Assembly (NCBI GenBank): GCA_965372015.1
Contig: CBDVAP010000001.1
Location: forward strand, 1-64,000
Direction: 5' to 3'
Origin: JACZSB01 sp965372015
Lineage (GTDB): Bacteria > Fidelibacterota > Marinisomatia > SCGC-AAA003-L08 > TS1B11
Length of the DNA stretch: 64,000 bases
In this document: positions 43,605 to 53,789 of the stretch, in pieces
Numbering within the stretch: position 1 is the first letter of the stretch
Layout of the letters: each line of letters starts with the position of its first letter
Program-made: the position numbers and the translations under genes
The notes under the pieces: model-generated
Databases searched by the model: none
The model's input: only the letters and a program-made list of their open reading frames with translations
Told to the model about the DNA's origin: nothing

Positions 43605-46600
43605 ATGAAGACGTTGTTTATCCCCTCGACTCGGACTATTTTCCTCACCCTTTGTCTTGCGACTAGTATTTCCAGCCAGACCCCGTCGGCGGGCATGTCC
43701 CAACGCCAGGCCATCCAGAACCGCACCGCTGAGGTAGCCCAGCGCCAGGGGCGGCAGAAAGAGGAAGCCGTGGCGTGGGCCCGGGCCAGGGGATTAGCCG
43801 TCCGCCAGGAGCTGCCTAATGGCGCCGTTATGGAACTCATGTCTGTTGAGAACAACTCACCGCGCTATTACATAACCAACAACCTTAACGCCGCCAAGAC
43901 TGTTTCTACTGACAAGGTCTGGCCTTCGGGGGGTCTGGGACTGAGCCTTACCGGCTCCGGGCTGACCATTGGTGAGTGGGACGGCGGTGATGTGCTTACC
44001 ACCCATGACGAACTGACCGGGCGGGTCACAGATGGCGATGGCACTGGCACCCGGCATTGGCACTCCACCCACGTGGCCGGCACTATCATGGCCACTGGTG
44101 TCATTGCGTCTGCTAAGGGTATGGCCTACCAGGCCAGCCTGAAAGCCTTCGAGTGGACATCCGACGTCACCGAAATGCGCACCGCCGCCAACGACTGGCT
44201 GACCATCTCGAACCATTCCTACGGCACTATCGCCGGCTGGTACTATGACGGTTCCGACTGGTGGTGGTACGGCAACAACAACAATACCGGGATTGACGGC
44301 ACTGAAGACTGGCAGTTCGGGGCATACGACACGGAATCCCAGGACTGGGACCAGGCCGTCGTGGATTTCCCTTACTATCTTATCGTGGTTTCCGCCGGGA
44401 ATGACCGGGACGACGACCCAGGCGCAGGGACAACGCATTTTGTATGGGACGGGTTTGACTGGGTCACATCAACTACTACGCGAGACCCCGATGGCCCATA
44501 TGATTCCATACCACGGGGAGGCGGCACAGCCAAGAATACGCTGACGGTAGGGGCTGTGAATGATATTACGGGTGGATACAGCGATACCTCCGACGTAGTG
44601 ATGAGCACTTTCAGTTCCTGGGGGCCTATGGATGATGGACGCATCAAGCCCGATATCGTGGCCAACGGGGTCAGCCTAACATCAGCATACGATGATGGGA
44701 CAGCCGCCACAAACTTATATGCCAGCGCCAGCGGTACTTCCATGGCGGCGCCTAGCACCACCGGCTCCCTGGCCCTCTTGCAGCAGCATTACCAGGATAC
44801 GCACGCCGGGGCCGATATCAAGGCGGCGGCCCTCAAAGCCCTGGTAATCCATACCGCTGACGAAGCCGGCGTCAACGACGGCCCCGATTATCAATTCGGT
44901 TGGGGATTGCTCAACACCGCCAGCGCCGCCCAACTCATTTCGGATACCCAGACGAATCCGTTTACCCTCCAGGATTCAACCATTCTTGCCGGGGGCGCTG
45001 ATACCATTAGCTATAATATATCCGTCGGCACCGGTCCATTGCGGGTCACAGTTGTCTGGACCGACCCGGCGGGAACACCCCTGGGTGCTGTTTTAAACAA
45101 CACAACTCCAATGCTGGTGAACGACCTGGATCTGCGGGTTACCAGAGATAGTGACGGCACCCTCTATTACCCCTGGAAACTCGATGTGGCCAATCCCTCA
45201 AATGTCGCCACTACCGGCGATAACATCGTAGACAACGTGGAACAGGTGCACATCGCCTCACCTGAGAGCGGGGACTATACCGTTACTGTCAGCCATAAGG
45301 GAACACTGGCATCGGCCCAGGATTTTTCCATAGTCATAACGGTTGGCAACTATGCGCCTACCATCTCGGACATCGCCGATACTTTCACCAATGTGAACGA
45401 GACCACGTCCGCCATCGCCTTTACGGTGGATGACGTGGAGACCGACGTCGATAGTCTGGCCGTCACGGGCAGTTCTTCCAACACCACCCTGGTACCCGAC
45501 AGCAGCATTGTTTTTGGCGGCAGCGGCACTGACCTTACCGTCACGATAATCCCGGCGGCTGAAGAATTCGGCACTACCACTATCACGATTTTCGTCAGTG
45601 ATGGCACCGATACAACCAGGGCCAGCTTTTTGTTGACGGTAAACGTTTCGCCGGTAGCAGTCGATGACGCAATAACCACGGCGGAGGATACAGCCGCGAC
45701 AGTATTCGTGCTGGCCAATGATCTGGACCCCGATAGCCTGTCCCTTACCGTTGAAAGCATCGTGGAGCAAGCTCGCCACGGTGAGGTGGTGATCGACGCC
45801 GGGGACACGACTCTGACTTATACGCCGGTGAGCGACTACTTCGGCGGTGATACCCTGGAGTACCGGGTCAGCGATGGATATTCAAGCGATACGGCCGTGG
45901 TTTATGTCACGGTGAGTCCGGTGAATGACCCGCCGGCGATTACGTCTGCTGCTGCGGATACGGCCAGGGAGGATGAGTATTTCGTCTACCATGCGACAAC
46001 CAGTGACCCGGATGGACCATCGCTCAGTTGGACCTTCGATCAGCTGCCTTCCTGGCTGTTTTGGAACACCGGCGCTGATACCGTATTCGGCATACCTGCC
46101 GATGGGATAAACGATACCCTGTTTCGGATGATTTCGTTTGATGGCGAGCTGCGGGATACACTGGTGGTAACCCTGAAAGTGATACCGGTAAACGACGCAC
46201 CGAGTGTTTTCGCACTGCTCGTTCCTGCTGATGGAGACACGGCAACAATCGCCAACGACTCTCTGTACTTCGCCTGGGAGTCCGCCGCCGATGTGGATAG
46301 CGATAACTTGACCTACACTTTTTACCTATTTGGTCCGGGATTAGATACGAGCCTATCGGGGCTCGACACCTCGTTCTCATTCACCGGTGTGGATAGACTG
46401 ACTCCTGAATCGATCTATACCTGGTATGTTGATGTTAATGACGGGACGGACACTACAGAGTGTTCACTACGGTTCCAGTTCAGTATGCCTATTAGTTTGG
46501 GAATCAATCCCGCCAGCTTGATCCCGGGAGAATTCACTCTTCACCAGAACTATCCCAATCCCTTTAATCCCGCTACCACTATTCGGTTCGGCTTGCCCGA

Positions 46601-46805
46601 GGCCGCGGATATCAAGTTCATAGTATACGATCTTTTAGGCCGGGAGGTAGATCGCCTGGTGGATCAGCGCCTGGAGCCTGGCTACTACAAGGTAGCCTGG
46701 CAAGGCAGGGATGCCGGCGGTCACAGCATGCCTTCCGGGATTTATATTGCTCTTTTGGCAACTCCCAAGTACACCAAGAGCATCAAGCTGCTGCTGTTGA
46801 AATAG
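43605..46805 (+). CDS. Secreted subtilisin-like S8 peptidase with cadherin-like units and type IX-like C-terminal domain
   Basis: 1066 residues. Signal peptide about 1-24. The catalytic domain (about 95-440) shows the subtilase triad: Asp126 (GEWDGGD), His156 (HSTHVAGT), Ser379 (SGTSMAAP), and oxyanion Asn266 (VSAGND). It is followed by a P-domain-like or pre-peptidase beta region, then cadherin-like units (about 690-880) nearly identical in DNA to those of the 38944 protein, and the C-terminal sorting domain (FTLHQNYPNPFNPATT, SIKLLLLK). AAGGA upstream of ATG. Likely an exported surface protease, co-expressed with the upstream protein. Confidence 0.88.
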   Translation: MKTLFIPSTRTIFLTLCLATSISSQTPSAGMSQRQAIQNRTAEVAQRQGRQKEEAVAWARARGLAVRQELPNGAVMELMSVENNSPRYYITNNLNAAKTVSTDKVWPSGGLGLSLTGSGLTIGEWDGGDVLTTHDELTGRVTDGDGTGTRHWHSTHVAGTIMATGVIASAKGMAYQASLKAFEWTSDVTEMRTAANDWLTISNHSYGTIAGWYYDGSDWWWYGNNNNTGIDGTEDWQFGAYDTESQDWDQAVVDFPYYLIVVSAGNDRDDDPGAGTTHFVWDGFDWVTSTTTRDPDGPYDSIPRGGGTAKNTLTVGAVNDITGGYSDTSDVVMSTFSSWGPMDDGRIKPDIVANGVSLTSAYDDGTAATNLYASASGTSMAAPSTTGSLALLQQHYQDTHAGADIKAAALKALVIHTADEAGVNDGPDYQFGWGLLNTASAAQLISDTQTNPFTLQDSTILAGGADTISYNISVGTGPLRVTVVWTDPAGTPLGAVLNNTTPMLVNDLDLRVTRDSDGTLYYPWKLDVANPSNVATTGDNIVDNVEQVHIASPESGDYTVTVSHKGTLASAQDFSIVITVGNYAPTISDIADTFTNVNETTSAIAFTVDDVETDVDSLAVTGSSSNTTLVPDSSIVFGGSGTDLTVTIIPAAEEFGTTTITIFVSDGTDTTRASFLLTVNVSPVAVDDAITTAEDTAATVFVLANDLDPDSLSLTVESIVEQARHGEVVIDAGDTTLTYTPVSDYFGGDTLEYRVSDGYSSDTAVVYVTVSPVNDPPAITSAAADTAREDEYFVYHATTSDPDGPSLSWTFDQLPSWLFWNTGADTVFGIPADGINDTLFRMISFDGELRDTLVVTLKVIPVNDAPSVFALLVPADGDTATIANDSLYFAWESAADVDSDNLTYTFYLFGPGLDTSLSGLDTSFSFTGVDRLTPESIYTWYVDVNDGTDTTECSLRFQFSMPISLGINPASLIPGEFTLHQNYPNPFNPATTIRFGLPEAADIKFIVYDLLGREVDRLVDQRLEPGYYKVAWQGRDAGGHSMPSGIYIALLATPKYTKSIKLLLLK

Positions 46806-46874
46806 ACCGATAAGCAGATTAAGGACATTTCTGCGGATACGGGTTGGATACGGATTTTTATTTATCGTCGTATC
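46782..46874 (+). repeat. Tail-plus-GGATACG repeat, copy R3
   Basis: Starts inside the intact 3' end of the subtilase gene (IKLLLLK-stop) and continues past TAG 46803-46805. GGATACG lies at 46835-46841 and 46846-46852, 29 nt after the stop. Bases 46824-46874 (51 bp) are identical to 55660-55710. An inverted CGTATC is at 46869-46874. Confidence 0.7.
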
Positions 46875-47475
46875 TGCAGAGAACCACCAGTCCGTTGATC
46901 AAGACTGATTTTAACAATGGGGTATCACCAAGATTTACGGCTTTTTCGAGTGATTTCCATCCCTTACTTTCCTGCCACTGTTTACGTACCCTACACTTTT
47001 CGGTAGTGAGGCCAGGGTAAGGAGTGTTTGGGTAACGATGCAATACGGGTGCAACGAACTATCCTCCCGGAGCCGGCGGGATTCAGTTCATATACCTCCC
47101 GTCGTGAAATACAAAAGGGCAGGAAAACGGGGCAGGGATTTGGCCTATGGTGACCAGTGGTGACCAATCGGTGGATGCAGTGCGGGCATGTTTCAATACA
47201 CTCCAACGAGCGATCTCGCCACCTGCGCAGTAAATTGGAAATAAGTTTAAAGTTCAATTTTAACTTGCTGTTCAATATTAACTTAATTCGAATACCACGG
47301 GCTCTTCTTTAAGAAGACTCCCGTGCACCATTTCACGAAGGTAACACACAGTGCCATTGAGGCATCGGTCATTTTGCCGTCCGACTTCTCTGTGGTGCTT
47401 CCACGACAGGAAGCCACCACACCTGCAAGCCCCTCGACTTCATGACGAGTGCCTGAGGGTACTAGCACCTGCACC
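46806..47475. other. Intergenic region between subtilase and cyclase genes
   Basis: About 670 bases. Contains R3 and the left edge of the putative island. Minus-strand frames here do not resemble known proteins. Nothing else is supported. Confidence 0.5.
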
Positions 47476-50400
47476 ATGAAATGCCCTAAGTGTAAACACG
47501 ACAATCCACCCGATGCTTCGTTCTGTATGAAGTGCGGGATTCCCCTTTCGAGCAAGTGCCCAAAGTGCAGGGCAGAAAACCCGGAGGGGGCTGGTTTCTG
47601 CATGAAATGCGGCACGAAGATGGGCGAAGCCGGTCCTACCAGCCTGCAAGAGCAGTTTGACGCCATGCAGGAGAATCTTCCTTCGTCAATGATGGAAAAA
47701 CTGTCCATCACTACCGATGGCGAGAACCGCATTGTTACGGTCCTTCTGGCAGACATGTCGAGTTCAGTGGAAGCCACCCGCGATTTGGACCCTGAAGATG
47801 CGGCGGCTCTGGTGAGCAAGCTGCTGAAGACAATGATCGATGTGCTCACCAAGTACGAATGCCGGATCGACAACATCGTCGGCGATGAGGTGGTTGCAGT
47901 GTTTGGCGCGCCGAAAATGCACGAGGACGATCCTGAAAGGGCGATACTGGCAGGATTAGAGCTCATAGAGGAAGTTCAGAAAAGCGATTTGAACGCGAGT
48001 GTCGGCATTAACACGGGTGAAGCGTTCTTCGGCGAAATTGGCTCCCAGGAACATCAGAAACGAACAGTCTATGGAACAGTGATCAACCTAGCTGCACGGC
48101 TCCAGGCACAAGCGGAAGCGGGGCAGGTATTCGTTGGCGAAACAACCTACCGGCATGCGCGACGCTCCTTCGAGTTTGAGCCGCTATCCCTGAAGGTCAA
48201 GGGATTCGATGAGCCCGTTGCGGCCTACAGGGTCATACGCCCACGTCCCCGGATGGAAAAGGTGCGAGGAATCGAAGGCTTGCGCGCACAGATGATCGGG
48301 CGGGAAGACGAGCTGCATATTTTAAGAGATGCCCTTTCAGAAACACGCAAAGGTAAGGGACAAATGGTGTCGGTCATCGGGGAGGCTGGGTTAGGCAAGT
48401 CCAGGCTCCTGGCTGAGCTGAAAGGGAAAGGCATCGATGAGCTTGAGGGGAATACCGTACCGTTATGGTTGGAGGGAAGATGCCTGGAGCTTGGCATGGC
48501 AGCCAGCTACTGGCCGTTCATAGATATCTTTCGGGAGCATTTCGGATGGAAACCTCAGGATGCGGACAGCGTGCGTGCAGAAAACATCGTGAGCACACTC
48601 CAGGAGATGGTAGACAGAGGTGATCTAACCGACGAGCGACGAGAAGAGATGGGACCGCTTCTAGGAAACCTGCTGTCGGTCAAGTTCGCTACTGAGTGGG
48701 ATCAGGTGCTGCAGAGCGCTGATCCGGAGCAAATGAAGAACCGCATTTTCATGGCAATACGCGATTTCTTTTTAGCCCTTGCCAAACGAACGCCAGTGGT
48801 GCTGGTTCTCGAGGACCTGCACTGGGCGGATTCTCTCTCCCTTGATTTGATCTCGTTGCTGATGGAAACACTCACCCTGGCACCGTTGCTATTAGTTTGT
48901 ATTTACCGGCCTGAAAGAGAGCACAAATGCTGGCGTCTGGCGACAATCGCACAGAGGAAGTGCTCGGAGCGATACGCTGAAATCAACCTTCACGAGCTTA
49001 GCAAACTGGATAGCAGGAGATTGGTGGATGCGCTTCTAACGATAAGCAATTTACCGGAGTCTGTGAGGGAGATGATTCTGGAGAAAACACAGGGCAATCC
49101 GTTCTTTGTGGAAGAGGTGATACGGTCGTTGATGGATACGGGGATGGTATACCAGGAGGGCGACGAATGGCGCGCGAGTGAGGATATCGAGTCCGTGAAG
49201 CTTCCTGAGAGCATACAAAGCATTTTGCTGAGTCGCATCGACCGCCTGGAGGAGCAGCTGAAGCATGTGTTGCAGAGCGCATCGGTAATTGGGAAGCTTT
49301 TTCGTAGGAGACTACTGGAGTACACCACCAAAAAGGAAGCGGAGCTGGAGAGCGACTTATGGAAGCTCGAAGATTTGGCGTTCATCTATCAGGAACGCGC
49401 CATCCCGGAGGAAGAATATTCCTTCAAGCACGTGCTGACGCAGGAGACAGTATATCAAAACATCCTGAGGCGTCACCGGCAGCGATTCCATCACGAGGTC
49501 GCCCAAGCCATGGAGGTGCTCTATCAAAACAGCATCGACGAATACTACGAACAGTTGGCTTATCATTGGGAGAACGCGGATGACATCGAGAAAGCGGTGG
49601 AATACCTTAGCAAGGCCGGTGCCCGGGCTCTGGCTAACTATGCGAATGAGGATGCGGTAACACATTTTCAACGGGCGCTCGATCTGACCGGGGACCGGCG
49701 AGACACTACCAGGGCGGAGATTGTCTTCGGCCTGTTTCGTGCTCAGGCTGGTGCTTTCGATTCTCCCAACGAAAGTCTCCTGGAGCCGTTGCAAGAAGCG
49801 TTCGATATATTCGTCGACGTCGGTGACACAGAACGAGCAATCACTGTCGCGGAGTTCCCCTTTTTCCTCGGATCTGCTGCTAGAGGTATCTCCACCATCG
49901 GAGAACGGGCTCTTGAGTTGGTACCGCCCGATTCTCTCCAGGCGGGCAGAGTGCTGGCCACATACGGCTTCAACCGGTATATCGAAACCGGAGACCACAG
50001 TTTGGCCCAGGAGTTTTTCGATCGTGCTCTGGCTATTGCGCGCCGCGAAGAGGACCGGACTCTTGAGACGCGCGTGCTTGTCAATAACCTAGATACAGAT
50101 TTACGAGACGGCCAATTTGAGGCTGGCCTGACAAAAGCTAAGCGTGCCGTCGACCTGGCAAAAAGCGTACACGATCTTCCAAGCGAAGCGCGTACAAGTA
50201 CCTACGCAACGTATCTGGCATTGTGGCTGGGTGATCCGGAGGCCGCCGTCATGTATGCCCACCGGGGACTGCAGGCCGCCGAGGAGCTGCAGAACAGGTT
50301 CCGGCTGTTTATGTCGCTTCACGCGAACCTGGCCTTGTGTCTTCGGGAGGGCAGCTGGCAGGACGGCCGTGCATTTGCAGAACGGGGACTTTCCCTCTCT

Positions 50401-51069
50401 TCTTCTCCGTCATTCACCATGATCTACATCGACTGGGCAGTCCTGGAGTACCAGGTCGGCGACTTCGAAAAGGGCGCTGAGCTCGTTGAGCGCAGCATTA
50501 ACGGCCTGCGACTGAGCAAACCGGGACCCGGTTATCGATATGCGCTTGTGGCAGCGGGCATACCGCTGATTGCCAGGATATCAGGTGACACAAGCAGACT
50601 TGATCGTGCGCAGGAGATCGCAGAAACAGTTGTATCGGACAGCACTTCAGCACACTTTTTTCAGCAAACTGCAAGGATGGGATTGGGACTCATCGCTGTT
50701 CTGAAAGGCGATGTGGCAGTCGCGTCCGAGGTGTATACGGCGTTGCTGCCCTTGAGCGGGAAGTTTATTGGCTGGCAAATAACATCTGATCACTTGCTCG
50801 GGCTGCTGGCCGGGACCATGAAACAGGATGATACCTCTATCGACCACTTCCAGAAAACTCTCGAGAGTTGCCGGGCAACTCACCAACGCCCCGAGCTGGC
50901 CTGGGTTTGCTGTGATTATGCGGACGTCCTGCTGGAACGGAATCAGCCTGGCGACCGGGATATGGCAAAGGCCCTGCTCGACGAGGGGCTTTTAATCGCC
51001 AACGAGCTGGGCATGCGCCCACTAAAGGAACGGATCGCATCTAAAATGAAACGGGCGCAACCGGATTAG
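47476..51069 (+). CDS. Class III nucleotide cyclase-AAA ATPase-TPR protein with zinc ribbons
   Basis: 1197 residues from ATG 47476 (GTG 47449 possible, but MKCPKC is the usual start of this family). Two zinc ribbons (four CxxC motifs, 1-46) are followed by a class III cyclase domain (about 85-245) with metal Asp93 (LLADMS), Asp137 (NIVGDEVVAVFG), and transition-state Asn204 and Arg208 (INLAARLQ). Then comes an AAA/NACHT-like ATPase with Walker A at 302-309 (GEAGLGKS) and Walker B at 441-452 (VVLVLEDLHWAD), and a long TPR-like helical C-terminus. Such proteins make or sense a cyclic nucleotide, or act as STAND-type switches; output is unknown. Sits at the left of an island flanked by 51-bp repeats. 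Confidence 0.88.
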   Translation: MKCPKCKHDNPPDASFCMKCGIPLSSKCPKCRAENPEGAGFCMKCGTKMGEAGPTSLQEQFDAMQENLPSSMMEKLSITTDGENRIVTVLLADMSSSVEATRDLDPEDAAALVSKLLKTMIDVLTKYECRIDNIVGDEVVAVFGAPKMHEDDPERAILAGLELIEEVQKSDLNASVGINTGEAFFGEIGSQEHQKRTVYGTVINLAARLQAQAEAGQVFVGETTYRHARRSFEFEPLSLKVKGFDEPVAAYRVIRPRPRMEKVRGIEGLRAQMIGREDELHILRDALSETRKGKGQMVSVIGEAGLGKSRLLAELKGKGIDELEGNTVPLWLEGRCLELGMAASYWPFIDIFREHFGWKPQDADSVRAENIVSTLQEMVDRGDLTDERREEMGPLLGNLLSVKFATEWDQVLQSADPEQMKNRIFMAIRDFFLALAKRTPVVLVLEDLHWADSLSLDLISLLMETLTLAPLLLVCIYRPEREHKCWRLATIAQRKCSERYAEINLHELSKLDSRRLVDALLTISNLPESVREMILEKTQGNPFFVEEVIRSLMDTGMVYQEGDEWRASEDIESVKLPESIQSILLSRIDRLEEQLKHVLQSASVIGKLFRRRLLEYTTKKEAELESDLWKLEDLAFIYQERAIPEEEYSFKHVLTQETVYQNILRRHRQRFHHEVAQAMEVLYQNSIDEYYEQLAYHWENADDIEKAVEYLSKAGARALANYANEDAVTHFQRALDLTGDRRDTTRAEIVFGLFRAQAGAFDSPNESLLEPLQEAFDIFVDVGDTERAITVAEFPFFLGSAARGISTIGERALELVPPDSLQAGRVLATYGFNRYIETGDHSLAQEFFDRALAIARREEDRTLETRVLVNNLDTDLRDGQFEAGLTKAKRAVDLAKSVHDLPSEARTSTYATYLALWLGDPEAAVMYAHRGLQAAEELQNRFRLFMSLHANLALCLREGSWQDGRAFAERGLSLSSSPSFTMIYIDWAVLEYQVGDFEKGAELVERSINGLRLSKPGPGYRYALVAAGIPLIARISGDTSRLDRAQEIAETVVSDSTSAHFFQQTARMGLGLIAVLKGDVAVASEVYTALLPLSGKFIGWQITSDHLLGLLAGTMKQDDTSIDHFQKTLESCRATHQRPELAWVCCDYADVLLERNQPGDRDMAKALLDEGLLIANELGMRPLKERIASKMKRAQPD

Positions 51070-51084
51070 TCATGGAGTTTCGCT

Positions 51085-51972
51085 GTGTGCATTGAATGGC
51101 TTGGTCAACCTGACTGTCACCAGCTTTCTCGAACAGGCGGTAAGGCGTCGCAGCTTAGCCGGTTGGCGGCGGACTACCGCATTCCGCTGGGATACTGTGT
51201 GACCGCGACGGCATTCGAGCGATGGAACAGCTCTGCAGAGCAGGCTCGAGGCTTACCTGCGGAGCTTCGTGCTGCGCTCCTGGCTGCCTATGCAGAACTG
51301 GGTGATCTCTGCGGCGGGGCCGAACTGCCCGTTGCGGTTCGTTCCTCATCGGTGATTGAGGATGGCCCGAATTTCTCCTTCGCCGGCCTGTATGAAACCG
51401 TCCTCAACGTAATCGGCGGTGAAAGGCTTGTGGAGGCCGTAATGAGTTGTTGGGCTTCCGCACGATCCGAGCGCGTTCGGGCATATACAACCCATAATAA
51501 TCTTTCTGCCAGTGCTGGGATGGCGGTGCTGGTACAGGAGTTAGTAGCCGGCGATGTGGCCGCAGTGGTCTTTAGCATGAATCCCATCACCGGCGACGCC
51601 GACGAGGTGGTGATCAACGCCAACTGGGGTCTAGGAGCCAGCATCGTCAACGGGACGGTAGACCCCGACTGCTACATCGTGCGCAAGTCCGACTTCGACA
51701 TCATGAAGAAGACCGTGGCCGAGAAGCGACTGATGACCGTTCCACTCCGGGGTGGAGGAATTGACGAGGTTGAAGTCCAAGAGTCACGGCGTAACAGCAC
51801 TGCTCTCCGGGACGACCAGATCAAGGAAGTAGCCAGACTGGCGGTGAATCTGGAGAAATCTATCGGCAGGCCCATAGAGATTGAAGCCACCTACAGAAAT
51901 GAAAAACTTAATCTCCTGCAATGCAGGCCAATTACCGCAATCAGGCAAGAGACCCGTTTCGCAGGACAATAA
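51085..51972 (+). CDS. PEP-synthase-like ATP-binding (PPDK_N) protein, half of a split phosphotransferase
   Basis: 295 residues, an ATP-grasp domain of the pyruvate phosphate dikinase N-terminal type: TGGKASQLSRLA, GYCVTATAFERW, PVAVRSSSVIEDGPNFSFAG, VFSMNPITGDADEVVINANWGLG, and QCRPITAI at the end. It transfers phosphate from ATP to a catalytic His that, in this case, is on the next protein. Start is GTG 51085, with GGAG about 7 nt upstream. Full-length PEP synthase or rifampin phosphotransferase combine this with central and His domains in one chain; here they are separate genes 18 bases apart. A similar split is known in phenylphosphate synthase. Confidence 0.82.
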   Translation: MCIEWLGQPDCHQLSRTGGKASQLSRLAADYRIPLGYCVTATAFERWNSSAEQARGLPAELRAALLAAYAELGDLCGGAELPVAVRSSSVIEDGPNFSFAGLYETVLNVIGGERLVEAVMSCWASARSERVRAYTTHNNLSASAGMAVLVQELVAGDVAAVVFSMNPITGDADEVVINANWGLGASIVNGTVDPDCYIVRKSDFDIMKKTVAEKRLMTVPLRGGGIDEVEVQESRRNSTALRDDQIKEVARLAVNLEKSIGRPIEIEATYRNEKLNLLQCRPITAIRQETRFAGQ

Positions 51973-51990
51973 CAAAAAAGGAGTTAGGAA

Positions 51991-53673
51991 ATGTCAGATT
52001 CAAGCACATCCAGCCCGGTAAAGCCAACGGTAATTCCGATCCCGCCGGACTTTCCGGTCACATGGGAAAATCCGCAGGAAGAGCAACTCACCTGGCAGCG
52101 GAATCCTGTTCATTTCCCCAAGCCCATAACCCCGATGACGTTTACAGTTGCGATTCATTCGGGGATAAATGAGCCGATGGAGGATTACGAGTTGCCCGTT
52201 CGGTTTCGAGCGCGCCGGATCAACTCCTACTATTACTCGGCCATGTTACCGGTGGTGGCACTGGAGGAGATGGCAGCTCAGGGAGAGATCGCCGGGAAGA
52301 ATATCGGTGCCGCAATGGGCAGGCTTGCTGAAATGTGGTCGCAGGAGGCGGTTCCCGAACTAAAGAGTCTGCTCGACGACTGGAAGGCCTACGATCTGAA
52401 AAAGGCAGGCTCGAATGAGCTGCTCGATCACTTCGATGTCACCATCACGCGTATGAAACGTATGTACGAAATTCATCACAGGTTTACCTTCCCATGGCTG
52501 GTTGCGCAGAGCATGTTCGAAGATGCGCATCGCGAGTTATTTCCGGACGTTGATCCCCTCGAAACCTACAAAATGCTCGGTGGATTTCCGAACAAGTCGG
52601 TGGAAAAGGAGCAGGCTCTGTGGGATCTGAGCAGAAAAATCATGGCTTCCGGGACAGTGCGCGAAGTGTTCGAAAAAACAGCCGCGGAAGAGGTGCTGCA
52701 AAAGCTTGGAACAACTGCTGAAGGTAAATCATTCCTGGGCGAGGTTAATGAGTATCTCGAAGAGTGGGGTCAGGGAATCTGCCATTTCTACGAGATATCG
52801 AAGCCGAGCTGGATCGAAAATCCCACACCGGTCATCCAACTCATTAAGGATTACCTGATAACTCCAGATCGGGATGTGAGAGCGGAGAGAGAGGCGGTGG
52901 TTGCGACGCGTGAGAAAGCAGTCTCGGATGCGCGCGAGCGTTTGCAGGGACGTTCAGAAGAGGACGTTGGAAGATTCGAGTTCCTGCTGAAGGCGGCCCA
53001 GGAGGCAGCCGTTATTTCCGAGGATCACAACTTCTATATTGACTATGGCGGTTTATATCAGGTTCGCCGCGTGCTTTTGGAGATCGGGGAGCGTTTAACC
53101 CAGGCAGGTACTATCGAGGGGCCGGCCGATGTATTCTACCTGGAACCGGATGAACTGCGGGAAGCGATGCGCTCACCCGGGAAGCTGGATGCAAAGGGTA
53201 TTATCGCGGGCGTTAAAGCGGAAATGGAGCACTTCCGTAAAATCCAACCTCCCGTGGCTGTGGGTACCGACTACGGTCCGCCTCCCGATGATCCCGTGTC
53301 AAAGGCCATGGGAAGGCTCTTCAGCGTGCCACCGGACAATCCTGAAGGGAGCGATGTCATAAAAGGCAACGCCGGCTCTTCCGGGAAAGCCCGTGGAACG
53401 GCGAGGGTGATACTCTCGCTGGCAGAGGCGGATAAGCTGCATAAAGGCGACGTGCTGGTAGCTCACACGACACTTCCGCCCTGGACGCAGCTGTTCGCCA
53501 AGGCAGCCGCTGTCGTAACCGATGTCGGGGGTGTTTTAAGCCACTCAGCGGTGGTAGCCCGTGAGTACGGTATTCCCGCGGTGGTGAGTACCGGCGTTGG
53601 GACAGTGCGCATCAAAGACGGACAGATGGTCGAAGTCGACGGGAGCGCTGGAACCGTTCGTATTATCGGTTGA
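51991..53673 (+). CDS. PEP-utilising phosphotransferase, central plus mobile His domain
   Basis: 560 residues. The central region (FPVTWENPQEEQLTWQRNP, HFPKPITPM) resembles the acceptor-binding part of rifampin phosphotransferase-type enzymes. The C-terminal mobile domain (about 465-560) has the phosphoryl-carrier His518 in GGVLSHSAVVAREYGIPAV. Together with the ATP-binding protein upstream it should form one enzyme that phosphorylates an acceptor with ATP. The acceptor is unknown: PEP formation, antibiotic phosphorylation and phenol phosphorylation are all possible. GGAG about 8 nt before ATG. Phenylphosphate synthase needs a third subunit that is not seen here. Confidence 0.82.
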   Translation: MSDSSTSSPVKPTVIPIPPDFPVTWENPQEEQLTWQRNPVHFPKPITPMTFTVAIHSGINEPMEDYELPVRFRARRINSYYYSAMLPVVALEEMAAQGEIAGKNIGAAMGRLAEMWSQEAVPELKSLLDDWKAYDLKKAGSNELLDHFDVTITRMKRMYEIHHRFTFPWLVAQSMFEDAHRELFPDVDPLETYKMLGGFPNKSVEKEQALWDLSRKIMASGTVREVFEKTAAEEVLQKLGTTAEGKSFLGEVNEYLEEWGQGICHFYEISKPSWIENPTPVIQLIKDYLITPDRDVRAEREAVVATREKAVSDARERLQGRSEEDVGRFEFLLKAAQEAAVISEDHNFYIDYGGLYQVRRVLLEIGERLTQAGTIEGPADVFYLEPDELREAMRSPGKLDAKGIIAGVKAEMEHFRKIQPPVAVGTDYGPPPDDPVSKAMGRLFSVPPDNPEGSDVIKGNAGSSGKARGTARVILSLAEADKLHKGDVLVAHTTLPPWTQLFAKAAAVVTDVGGVLSHSAVVAREYGIPAVVSTGVGTVRIKDGQMVEVDGSAGTVRIIG

Positions 53674-53789
53674 CCGTACAGCCACCGGTAGGTACGCGCC
53701 CAAATAAAAGGGTATCGAAGCCCTAAGGATTGGCGGTTATGTTCACAAAGCGCCTATCAGTTTTGTGAACCAAGTAGAGGAAAGGGAAT

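Noticed and set aside
46858..47275. Two minus-strand frames in the gap before the cyclase gene, one with a CPHC motif
   Set aside because: No matching zinc-ribbon family, no start signals, and mutual overlap in different frames.
51991..53673. A rifampin-resistance phosphotransferase
   Set aside because: The ATP-binding part is on a separate gene and the substrate region alone does not identify rifampin; only the general family is supported.
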